A stretch of DNA of 64,000 nt from an uncultured Ilyobacter sp. (GTDB lineage Bacteria; Fusobacteriota; Fusobacteriia; Fusobacteriales; Fusobacteriaceae), in contig NZ_OY760438.1 of assembly GCF_963663625.1 (NCBI RefSeq), positions 558,001-622,000 of the forward strand. Direction: 5' to 3'. Shown here in pieces: positions 17,073 to 24,791 of this stretch; position 1 is the stretch's first letter, and every line of letters begins with the position of its first letter. A program made the position numbers and the translations under genes. The notes under the pieces are model-generated. The model did no database searches, had not been told where the DNA came from, and worked only from the letters and a program-made list of their open reading frames with translations.

Positions 17073-17813
17073 ATGTACGGAAGTTTTGTGGTAAAGTTTA
17101 AAAATATCGGAGAGGATCTAAATATAGCGACTCCCTCTCTTTATTTCAGAGAGTTACTTTCTGAAAAGGCAGGCCTTGGGGAAGAGGAGTATAAGGTCAA
17201 CGTACTGAGAAATCCTGTAAGCAGCTGTACAATAGAGGGCGGAGAGTTTTTTTACCTGAGGGTATGCTACTTCAGGGAAGAGGGTTTTCTGGCAGCTTCA
17301 CAGGAGCTTTTTAAATATATGCTTCTTAAACTTCCCCTGGGGCAGTTTGAAATATGTCGGTTTAACTCAGGTGGGAAAAGTAATCTCTGGAGTAAAACTT
17401 ATGATGCAATAAAGATGGGAGATAGATTTATTTTAGATTTCTATACTCCCCTCTTTATAAAATTTGGCGACAGGTTTATAACTGAGTTCGATATATATCT
17501 TTTATTGAAACAACTCTATAGGGAAAATAAAAGCCTTGGGAAAATTGACCTGAAAGAAATAGCTTCTAAGATAAAAGTAAATATCCTTAGGCCCAGGGTC
17601 AGCAAGGTTTTTTTTGAAAAAAAATTTGCCTTAGGATTCAGTGGAGAGGCAGAGATAAACCTAGAGCTTTTGAATTATTATGAAAAGGAATCTGTGAAAA
17701 CCCTTATTAAAAAAGGATATTTTTACGGGGCTGGCTACAGAAAAGAGTGGGGATGCGGAATGTACAGTGTAAAAAATCCAATAACAGATAATGCAGCAGA
17801 GGTGGAAGAATGA
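17073..17813 (+). CDS. cas6: Cas6-like RAMP endoribonuclease, classical family
   Basis: A 246-residue protein with a C-terminal half like the common Cas6 family: a FYTPLFIKFGDRFI strand, LGFSGEAEINL, then the glycine-rich loop GAGYRKEWGCGMYSV. Cas6 cuts the array transcript within each repeat, leaving the AUUGAAAC handle. The N-terminal half is divergent and the catalytic histidine cannot be pointed to, so it may be a partner or a degenerate copy of the other Cas6-like protein. It lies between csm5 and that second gene, overlapping the latter by four bases. Confidence 0.65.
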   Translation: MYGSFVVKFKNIGEDLNIATPSLYFRELLSEKAGLGEEEYKVNVLRNPVSSCTIEGGEFFYLRVCYFREEGFLAASQELFKYMLLKLPLGQFEICRFNSGGKSNLWSKTYDAIKMGDRFILDFYTPLFIKFGDRFITEFDIYLLLKQLYRENKSLGKIDLKEIASKIKVNILRPRVSKVFFEKKFALGFSGEAEINLELLNYYEKESVKTLIKKGYFYGAGYRKEWGCGMYSVKNPITDNAAEVEE

Positions 17814-18445
17814 AGCTAGTAATGGTAAAATTTAAAACAGAGGAGAAATTTGACAACAGAGACAGTGAAAAACTGAGAGGATATATAGGAAACCTGTTTT
17901 CTTCCAATGTGCTTTTTCACAATCACTTGGGTAAATATGAGTTTTTGTATAAATCTTCAAAGATATACTACAGGGTGATAGAGGGAGAACTGTCAATAGT
18001 GGGTATCTGCCAAGGAGCAGAGCTCTTGCTGGAAAAGGCAGGGGATATAAATGAGGTGGTCATAGGGGGAAAAACTCATGAAATCCTCAGAAAGGAGATA
18101 ATTGAAAAAGAGTTTGACCTAAATATAGGGGACACCCTGCACAAGTATAAATTTGATACTCTGTGGATGGCCCTAAACGATAAAAACTACAAAAAATACA
18201 AAAGTGGGGAATTTTTCCTTGACAGAAATCTTCAGAATAATATAATAGAGTTCTTCAAGCTGTGCGGAGTGTGGGCTGATAAACCCATAATGGTAAAAGG
18301 TGAATACAAAGAGCATAAGATAACAAAGAAGGATACTTCACTTATTGGGTTTTCAGGTTGGTTTGTGACCAACGTAAAGCTGCCGGACTATATAAGCCTG
18401 GGAAAAAGAAAGTCCATAGGGTTTGGCAGTATAAAGAGGGAATAG
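17810..18445 (+). CDS. Cas6-like endoribonuclease, second family (Cas6b-like)
   Basis: A 211-residue protein resembling the shorter Cas6 variety. The N-terminal pattern is KLRGYIGNLF then VLFHNHLGKYEFLYK; His37 and His39 are candidate catalytic residues. The middle has IVGICQGAELL, and the C-terminus has LIGFSGWFVTNVKLPDYIS followed by the glycine-rich GKRKSIGFGSIKRE. It is the last gene before the CRISPR leader, on the same strand. It may be the active processing enzyme for this array. Which of the two Cas6 proteins does the work cannot be settled from sequence. Confidence 0.7.
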   Translation: MKLVMVKFKTEEKFDNRDSEKLRGYIGNLFSSNVLFHNHLGKYEFLYKSSKIYYRVIEGELSIVGICQGAELLLEKAGDINEVVIGGKTHEILRKEIIEKEFDLNIGDTLHKYKFDTLWMALNDKNYKKYKSGEFFLDRNLQNNIIEFFKLCGVWADKPIMVKGEYKEHKITKKDTSLIGFSGWFVTNVKLPDYISLGKRKSIGFGSIKRE

Positions 18446-18684
18446 GCGGGAAAAAATCAGACCGCCAATCATTATCAAAGGAAGCACAAACAGTGGGGCT
18501 TCAACAATATAGGCAGAGGCAGGAGAAAAAAATTCCGCAGGAAAGGAAAAACTCAAAAGAGGTGTATATTTTTTTATGAGGATATTAAAAAACAGATTAA
18601 AAATTAATTCTTTACAAAGATTTAAAATGGCCAAACAACAAAGCTGCAATCACCAATTACATGGTAAACTCAACAAAGTGACGG
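18446..18684 (+). promoter_or_regulatory. CRISPR leader region
   Basis: About 240 AT-rich bases lie between the second cas6 stop and the first repeat. No gene is apparent. The array's last repeat, at the far end, is degenerate, so this end is the leader and new spacers should be added here. The array may be read from its own promoter here or through from the cas operon. Confidence 0.6.
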
Positions 18685-20717
18685 ATTAAAATACCATCCA
18701 GTAAAAATAAGGATTGAAACAAAATCGAGTAAATTAGGTAAATATCTAGAAGGAAATTAAAATACCATCCAGTAAAAATAAGGATTGAAACTCGTTGGAT
18801 ATAAAGTAATGTGCATTTCTAAACATTAAAATACCATCCAGTAAAAATAAGGATTGAAACAAGTTTTTTTCGGTTTTCAATGTGCTGTTTTGCTTCATTA
18901 AAATACCATCCAGTAAAAATAAGGATTGAAACTTAACAGGTAAATCTTTACCGTCAACTACATTAGAAATTAAAATACCATCCAGTAAAAATAAGGATTG
19001 AAACCTAAAACAACTAGCCATCAATCCAAATTCCTTAAAATTAAAATACCATCCAGTAAAAATAAGGATTGAAACTAAAGTCTTCAAAGTTTACCATGAA
19101 TGGTTTTTTTTATTAAAATACCATCCAGTAAAAATAAGGATTGAAACAGTGTTCCGCTATTTCTGATAATCTAGCTGTTATATCTATTAAAATACCATCC
19201 AGTAAAAATAAGGATTGAAACTTGCTTTCAATTTCGCAATGGGTGGTCCCGTTGAATTAAAATACCATCCAGTAAAAATAAGGATTGAAACCTCCCTTCT
19301 GTTTTTACAACCTCTTTTAATTTGTTATTAAAATACCATCCAGTAAAAATAAGGATTGAAACTCAGATTTTTTATATACAAAGATTAATTTATTTAGATT
19401 AAAATACCATCCAGTAAAAATAAGGATTGAAACACAATGTGCCATCTTCATCTATGTTGTAAAATTTGATTAAAATACCATCCAGTAAAAATAAGGATTG
19501 AAACTTCCTGTGGAACTTGTGGCATTAACTTGCTTAATAAAATTAAAATACCATCCAGTAAAAATAAGGATTGAAACCCAAACTTTACAGAATTTCGCAT
19601 TTTTAATATTTAATTAAAATACCATCCAGTAAAAATAAGGATTGAAACATATAATTCCGTTGTATTTATTTTCATTTTTCAGCATTAAAATACCATCCAG
19701 TAAAAATAAGGATTGAAACATCATCCTCTAATTTCAAGGCATCTAGTACAGGAAATTAAAATACCATCCAGTAAAAATAAGGATTGAAACATCCTCGGAA
19801 CAGACACAACCCCATTTTCTATTGGATTAAAATACCATCCAGTAAAAATAAGGATTGAAACTACAAAGTTTGTAAGTGTAAGCTTTTTTGTATTCGATTA
19901 AAATACCATCCAGTAAAAATAAGGATTGAAACGTCTGACCACCCTAATTTAGAAGCCTGTTCCCATAAATTAAAATACCATCCAGTAAAAATAAGGATTG
20001 AAACTCATAACTTATAAATGTACATTGTGTCATTCCGCTTGATTAAAATACCATCCAGTAAAAATAAGGATTGAAACCTCTTTTCCTTTCATTTTACCAG
20101 CCCCAATTTTGATTAAAATACCATCCAGTAAAAATAAGGATTGAAACATCTTGACTAACTTCCACTTTTAATATTGCTTTTATTAAAATACCATCCAGTA
20201 AAAATAAGGATTGAAACTGCTCATCTAATAATATAACGTCTGCAATTTCCTCATTAAAATACCATCCAGTAAAAATAAGGATTGAAACAATAATGACAGT
20301 TTTTCACTTGGTTTAAGTTTGTAATTATTAAAATACCATCCAGTAAAAATAAGGATTGAAACTCAAAATAATTAAATAATACCTCTAAGCCTCCAGGAGA
20401 GCTTCATCTCCCTATTAGAATTGTTGTTATTGAAACTCAAAATAATTAAATAATACCTCTAAGCCTTTTATATTAAAATACCATCCAGTAAAAATAAGGA
20501 TTGAAACTGTCATTTTCATTTCAATCAGCTCCTTTTGTTTAATTAAAATACCATCCAGTAAAAATAAGGATTGAAACATAGTAACTATTCAAGAAAAATA
20601 TTTCTTTTTTGTATTAAAATACCATCCAGTAAAAATAAGGATTGAAACAAAAATAAAGTTACTCATAGTTTCTCCCCCTTAATTAAAATACCATCCAGTA
20701 AAAATAAGGATTGAAAC
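18685..20717 (+). CRISPR. CRISPR array, leader-proximal block of 28 repeats
   Basis: There are 28 copies of a 36-base repeat beginning ATTAAAATACCATCC and ending AAGGATTGAAAC, essentially invariant. Spacers are 33-38 bases. ATCC and GGAT within the repeat can form a small stem. The final ATTGAAAC is the usual 8-base 5' handle of type III crRNAs, so transcription is on the + strand. Repeats start at 18685, 18756, 18825, 18897 and so on to 20682. One extra non-matching repeat-like unit (20401-20436) lies between repeats 24 and 25. The last spacer (20718-20752) abuts an IS element. Confidence 0.98.
20363..20471 (+). repeat. Duplicated spacer around an aberrant repeat
   Basis: The 30-base sequence starting TCAAAATAATTAAATAAT occurs at 20363-20392 and again at 20437-20466. 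Between the copies is a 44-base stretch ending TTGTTGTTATTGAAAC. If a 36-base unit is taken (20401-20436), it shares little with the array repeat except the terminal ATTGAAAC. It also contains a GGAGA/TCTCC hairpin at its left end. It may be a repeat from another CRISPR family or a small insertion. Confidence 0.8.
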
Positions 20718-20773
20718 ATTATTAAAATTCGATTGGTATTACGTCAAGTTATTGGACAATTTTTTTTCGTTTT

Positions 20774-21676
20774 TTATGCTGCTTTTAGGTACTCTATAGG
20801 AGACTTCCATCCTAATTTCTTCTGGATTCTCCTATTGTTGTACCAATTTTCTATATACTCAATAATATCAGTCATTGCTTCTTCAAAATCTTCATACACT
20901 TTATGGTGGATAAGCTCCTTTTTTAAAACCGAGTGAAAAGACTCTATACAAGCATTATCGTAGGGATTTCCTTTTCTTGAGTAGGATAATCTCATCCCCT
21001 CAGATTTTACTGTGTCTTTAAATGCATTTGAAGTATATTGGCTGCCTCTGTCCGTATGGATAATGGCACCCTTAATATCTTTTCTCTTTATGCATGCCAT
21101 TTTCAAGCTTTCCAGCACCATATCTGTTGTCATATTCTTAGAAAAACTCCATCCAATAATCTCATTGTTATAAAGATCCATAAATGAGCTTAGGTAGCAC
21201 CATTTATCTTTTTTTGTATGGATATATGTGATATCTCCAACCACTTTTTCATTAATTTTTTCTACGCTAAAATCCTGGTCCAAAATATTTGGTCCAGACT
21301 TTTCTTCCACTGCTTCATTGCCTCTTTGAGGTCTGAATTTTTTAACTGTAATAGACATTATTCCTTGTTCTACCATTAAATTTTGTACATGTTTTAAGCT
21401 GCATTTATTACCTTTTTTTAATAATTCCTGATGTATTTTTGGAGCACCATATCTTTTATGGCTATTATCCCATACTTTGAAGATTTTGCGCTTCATCTCT
21501 TCCCTCTTAAGTTTGTTAGGATTTTCTGTGCTTGATATTCTATAGTAGTATGTACTTTTAGGAATCTTTAGAATTTTGGTTAACTTGCAAATAGGGTGTA
21601 TTTTAGAAAGAGTGGTGATCAGTGTCTGGCACTTATCTTTACTTAGTTTTTGGCGAATATGGTCATAGCCTTTTTT
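20774..21676 (-). CDS. IS3-family transposase OrfB (made as OrfAB by frameshift)
   Basis: The integrase part of the transposase, with an intact DDE triad: Asp in GDITYIHTKKDK, Asp in HTDRGSQYTSNAF, and Glu in YDNACIESFHSVLKKE. An ATG occurs at 21496, but the frame is open upstream to the slippery heptamer AAAAAAG at 21670-21676, within orfA. A -1 shift there gives GYDHIRQKLSKDKCQ and joins OrfA to OrfB, as in other IS3 elements. An HTH_21-like region (YGAPKIHQELL) precedes the catalytic core. Confidence 0.88.
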   Translation of the reverse strand, partial: KKGYDHIRQKLSKDKCQTLITTLSKIHPICKLTKILKIPKSTYYYRISSTENPNKLKREEMKRKIFKVWDNSHKRYGAPKIHQELLKKGNKCSLKHVQNLMVEQGIMSITVKKFRPQRGNEAVEEKSGPNILDQDFSVEKINEKVVGDITYIHTKKDKWCYLSSFMDLYNNEIIGWSFSKNMTTDMVLESLKMACIKRKDIKGAIIHTDRGSQYTSNAFKDTVKSEGMRLSYSRKGNPYDNACIESFHSVLKKELIHHKVYEDFEEAMTDIIEYIENWYNNRRIQKKLGWKSPIEYLKAA

Positions 21677-21918
21677 AATATATCATTCTCTTCTTTAAGC
21701 TTCGCAATCTCTTTTTTCATTTCTTCAATTTCTGGATTCGAAGACTCTTTAGTTTTATTTTTATTCTCTTTTTTAGGTTTGTCTACAACCCAATACCTAA
21801 CTGTTGATTCTGCTATACCATATTCTATTGCTAAGTCCTTAACCTTCTTACCTTTACCCCCGTTGTAAAGCCTAACCATCATTTCTTTAATTTCATTACT
21901 ATGCTTTTCCCCTGCCAT
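21643..21918 (-). CDS. IS3-family transposase OrfA
   Basis: A 91-residue DNA-binding protein. The helix-turn-helix is in KVKDLAIEYGIAESTVRYWV, followed by a charged leucine-zipper-like segment (EIEEMKKEIAKLKEENDIL). An AGGAGG-like site (on the minus strand, before the ATG at 21918) supports the start. Near its end the codons TTA-AAA-AAG hold the A-AAA-AAG slip site for making OrfAB. Confidence 0.88.
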   Translation of the reverse strand: MAGEKHSNEIKEMMVRLYNGGKGKKVKDLAIEYGIAESTVRYWVVDKPKKENKNKTKESSNPEIEEMKKEIAKLKEENDILKKAMTIFAKN

Positions 21919-22015
21919 GCAGACCTCCTATTTTCTATTTAATATTTATCATATCAAACGAAAGTAGATTGTCCACCTTTTATACTATCACCAGATATCA
22001 AATAAATTGAAGTCA

Positions 22016-22772
22016 ATTAAAATACCATCCAGTAAAAATAAGGATTGAAACAATTATTTTTTTCATTTCCCTTTTCATATTTCACCATTAAAATACCATC
22101 CAGTAAAAATAAGGATTGAAACTGTTGCTTAGCAATATTACACCAAATAGAATCTCTGCCATTAAAATACCATCCAGTAAAAATAAGGATTGAAACTAAT
22201 ACATTTTCGATTGTATATTCTGAATAGTCACAAATTAAAATACCATCCAGTAAAAATAAGGATTGAAACTAATACATTTTCGATTGTATATTCTGAATAG
22301 TCACAAATTAAAATACCATCCAGTAAAAATAAGGATTGAAACTAAAAATTTGTTTTTCTTTACATCTTGTATATCTTTATTAAAATACCATCCAGTAAAA
22401 ATAAGGATTGAAACTTGTCCCCGGAAGTGACGTTTGACTTTTCAAAAACGGATTAAAATACCATCCAGTAAAAATAAGGATTGAAACAACGGAGGGACTT
22501 TTACATCATCCACCATTTTTTTAATTAAAATACCATCCAGTAAAAATAAGGATTGAAACTTATTTCAAGCATACCCTGTCCGTTGTATTGTATAAAATTA
22601 AAATACCATCCAGTAAAAATAAGGATTGAAACTACTGTAGTTATTTTTTATAGGAAATTTTTCGGATATTAAAATACCATCCAGTAAAAATAAGGATTGA
22701 AACTTTAATTAAAATACTTAACATTATAATATCCTGATTAAAATACCATCCAGTAAAAATAAGGATTGCCGA
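22016..22772 (+). CRISPR. CRISPR array, leader-distal block of 11 repeats
   Basis: The same 36-base repeat resumes after the IS element: ten full copies (starts 22016, 22087, 22161, 22234, 22307, 22379, 22452, 22524, 22597, 22668) and a terminal one at 22737 whose last four bases are changed, so it ends GGATTG then CCGA. This marks the old end of the array. Spacers are 33-38 bases. The spacers at 22197-22233 and 22270-22306 are identical. The last spacer contains ATTAAAATAC, the first ten bases of the repeat. Confidence 0.98.
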
Positions 22773-22774
22773 TT

Positions 22775-22814
22775 TTGTAAAAAATAGATTTTTTTTGTAA
22801 AAAAATAATGTATT
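22775..22814 (+). promoter_or_regulatory. Shared cas regulatory element upstream of csx20-cas1-cas2
   Basis: Two TTGTAAAA boxes begin at 22775 and 22795, with GATTTTT between and TGTATTAT after. The layout copies that upstream of csm1 (11211-11250), with identical 20-base box spacing and 32 of 40 matching positions. It starts within a few bases of the end of the array. Confidence 0.55.
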
Positions 22815-22869
22815 ATATATGTATAAAAATAGTGTCAAAGAAATGACTGAAAAATCGGGACGGTGTAGC

Positions 22870-23256
22870 ATGAAAAAATTACTGTTGGTTTTTTCCCACA
22901 GACTTACAGAGGAGCAGAAGGAATCTGCACAAAAAGATCTGGATATAGGGAAGTTTTTGTATCTCCCGGAAAATCTTCAGAAAATATGGTCTGAGGTGAA
23001 CCCTGTTAAATTTGAAGAGGGAAAATTAGAACTTATAAAGGAATACATAATAAACAACATAGACAAAGAAGACTATGTGCTAATACAGGGTGAGTGGAGG
23101 TTTACCTATGAGCTGGTAAATTTCTGCCGGGAAAATGAGAGGAGGGCTGTCTACTCAAGCACTGAGAGAAGTTCAGAAGATTCAAAAAGCTCAAAAGATG
23201 GAGAGGTTCGCAGGAGGATTGTTTTCAAACATGTGAGGTTTAAGCCCTATTATTAA
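22870..23256 (+). CDS. csx20: Csx20 family protein (type III accessory; probable ring nuclease)
   Basis: A 128-residue protein with the Csx20 pattern: KKLLLVFSHRLTEEQ at the N-terminus, FLYLPENLQKIWSEVNP, then DYVLIQGEWRFTYELVNF, and the C-terminal IVFKHVRFKPYY. Csx20 occurs only with type III systems and has been linked to degrading cyclic oligoadenylate; that role here is inferred. The ATG at 22870, where homology starts, is preferred to the in-frame ATG at 22819, which lies in the promoter region. It leads the adaptation genes, 14 bases before cas1. Confidence 0.75.
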   Translation: MKKLLLVFSHRLTEEQKESAQKDLDIGKFLYLPENLQKIWSEVNPVKFEEGKLELIKEYIINNIDKEDYVLIQGEWRFTYELVNFCRENERRAVYSSTERSSEDSKSSKDGEVRRRIVFKHVRFKPYY

Positions 23257-23270
23257 TCAGAGGAGGGATT

Positions 23271-24233
23271 ATGGAAGTCACTGTAGAAACCAAGGGAACC
23301 AAAATTTCAAAATCCAATAATATCTTTAAGGTAAGGAAGGTAAACAACGAAGAGATAAAGCTTTCTTACAACCAGGTGAGCTCTTTCGTACTTTATCCGG
23401 GAGTTAGCATAACAACAGATGCAGTGTGCCTGGCACTTGAGAAAAATGTAGAGATATATTTTATGGATGAATACGGATTACCACTTGGTAAAATATGGGA
23501 CAGCAGATTCGGATCTACATCCCTTATAAGGAGGGAGCAGTACAGGGTGTTTTCGTCTGAGGCTGGATCTGAAATAGGTAAGGAGTTTATCCTGAAAAAG
23601 GCAGACGCCTATATGGAACAGCTGAAGAAATTTTCAGGTTACAGTAGCGAAGTGGAAAAAATAGAGAAGTTTTCAAAATCTATAGCAGAGATAAAGGGAT
23701 ATCCTGAAGATATAAGAAACTCAGTTATGGGTTATGAAGGAAACATAGGTAAGGTTTATTTTTCGGTACTGTCAAAAGAGCTTCCAGCAAAGTATAAATT
23801 TGATGGGAGGAACAAAGAGGGGGGAGATTATTTCAACAACCTATTAAACTACGTCTATGGCATACTGTACAGAGTCTGTGAAAAAGAACTTGTTAAAGCC
23901 GGCTTGGATCCTTTTTTGGGGATCTTTCATTCAGACTCATATAACAAGAAATCCTTTCTCTTTGATTTCATAGAGGAGTTCAGGCCTGATGCCTCAAAAA
24001 TAGCCTTTGATTTTATAAAAAAGAAGTACGTCAGGGAAAACTACTTTGATTCTAACTTTAAACTCTCACAGGAGGGAAGGAGGGAGATCAGCCAGTTTTT
24101 CAGAAAAAATTTCGAAAAAAAGATTTTTTATATGAAGAAAAATTGGGATAAATATTCCGTAATTCGTTTAGAGGCACAGAGAGTGGCCAAAATTTTGAAG
24201 GGGGATGAAGATGAAGTATCTGATATCCTATGA
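23271..24233 (+). CDS. cas1: Cas1 spacer-acquisition integrase
   Basis: The metal-dependent integrase that inserts new spacers together with Cas2. The 320-residue protein has the N-terminal beta domain (VSSFVLYPGVSITTDAV) and the helical catalytic domain. Metal ligands are the Glu in MGYEGNIGKVYF, the His in LGIFHSDSYNKKS, and the following acidic residues in FDFIEEFRPD. A GAGGAGGG site precedes the ATG. The gene follows csx20 by 14 bases and runs into cas2. Confidence 0.94.
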   Translation: MEVTVETKGTKISKSNNIFKVRKVNNEEIKLSYNQVSSFVLYPGVSITTDAVCLALEKNVEIYFMDEYGLPLGKIWDSRFGSTSLIRREQYRVFSSEAGSEIGKEFILKKADAYMEQLKKFSGYSSEVEKIEKFSKSIAEIKGYPEDIRNSVMGYEGNIGKVYFSVLSKELPAKYKFDGRNKEGGDYFNNLLNYVYGILYRVCEKELVKAGLDPFLGIFHSDSYNKKSFLFDFIEEFRPDASKIAFDFIKKKYVRENYFDSNFKLSQEGRREISQFFRKNFEKKIFYMKKNWDKYSVIRLEAQRVAKILKGDEDEVSDIL

Positions 24234-24486
24234 TATAAGCTCAAATAAAAAGAGATACAGGGTAGTAAAGGCCCTTGAGGAATTTGGATGCTACCGTATA
24301 CAAAAGTCTGTTTACTTTATAGACAGCGATGAAAAGACCATAAAAGATCTTAGGAAATCAATAATGGGATATTTTAGAGGGGATAGCCTTATAATTATAC
24401 CTCTCGAACTTTCTGTGATAAAAAATTCTGAATTTTTGGGCAAGGGATATAGTGAGATGCCTAAGGGGGAGGATATATTCTTATGA
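24211..24486 (+). CDS. cas2: Cas2, first copy
   Basis: A 91-residue Cas2: ferredoxin-like fold, KYLISYDISSNKKRYRVVK with the conserved Asp, then FGCYRIQKSVYFID. The ATG at 24211 is preferred over that at 24205 because GGGGG ends six bases before it. It overlaps the end of cas1 and its own end overlaps the next cas2 by four bases. The C-terminus (GYSEMPKGEDIFL) is unlike the second copy. Confidence 0.9.
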   Translation: MKYLISYDISSNKKRYRVVKALEEFGCYRIQKSVYFIDSDEKTIKDLRKSIMGYFRGDSLIIIPLELSVIKNSEFLGKGYSEMPKGEDIFL

Positions 24487-24770
24487 TAATAACCGTTATG
24501 TATGATATAAGTGAAAATAAGATCAGAAAAAATGTGGTGGAAACGCTAGAAGAATTTGGTTTTTACAGATTGCAGAAGTCGGTATTTATAGGAAACATAG
24601 ATAAGGAGCTCAGAAAAAGCTTGTCTGTTTATATGAGCCGTTTTTTAAAAAGGGAAGACAAGATATATATAATTCCCCTTACAAAATGGTGTATGAGCCA
24701 TATACTAACTGCTGGAAACGATGTAAGGCCAATTTTTTCAGTGATTAGAAAAAATCAGTTTACGGTATAA
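24483..24770 (+). CDS. cas2: Cas2, second copy
   Basis: A second, distinct Cas2 of 95 residues: IITVMYDISENKIRKNVVE with the conserved Asp, then FGFYRLQKSVFIG, and a longer C-terminal tail. It is similar to, but clearly divergent from, the first copy, so it is an old duplication or a hetero-dimer partner rather than a recent copy. Start and stop codons overlap with the gene before. Both copies keep the family's key residues, so neither looks broken. Confidence 0.9.
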   Translation: MIITVMYDISENKIRKNVVETLEEFGFYRLQKSVFIGNIDKELRKSLSVYMSRFLKREDKIYIIPLTKWCMSHILTAGNDVRPIFSVIRKNQFTV

Positions 24771-24791
24771 TTTTGAAAAGGAGGAGAACCT

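Larger units (their letters stand above)
20753..21975 (-). mobile_element. IS3-family insertion sequence within the CRISPR array
   Basis: A 1223-bp element with imperfect terminal inverted repeats that begin TGGACAAT at both ends (20753-20760, and the complement at 21968-21975) and both run on to TTTCGT. It encodes overlapping OrfA and OrfB on the minus strand. The left flank is a full-length 35-base spacer; the right flank is 40 bases to the next repeat. No repeat lies between flank and element, and no direct target duplication is evident. One repeat may therefore have been lost at or after insertion. Confidence 0.85.

Noticed and set aside
18358..18579. Possible gene in the CRISPR leader
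   Set aside because: It is an out-of-frame reading of the end of the second cas6 gene and continues through the leader without a ribosome binding site.
18746..19087. An open frame of about 113 codons on the minus strand within the CRISPR array
   Set aside because: It is the array repeat translated again and again between spacers; there is no coding signal.
22641..22871. An open frame on the minus strand across the last repeats
   Set aside because: Also translated repeats, and it crosses the end of the array and the shared regulatory element.
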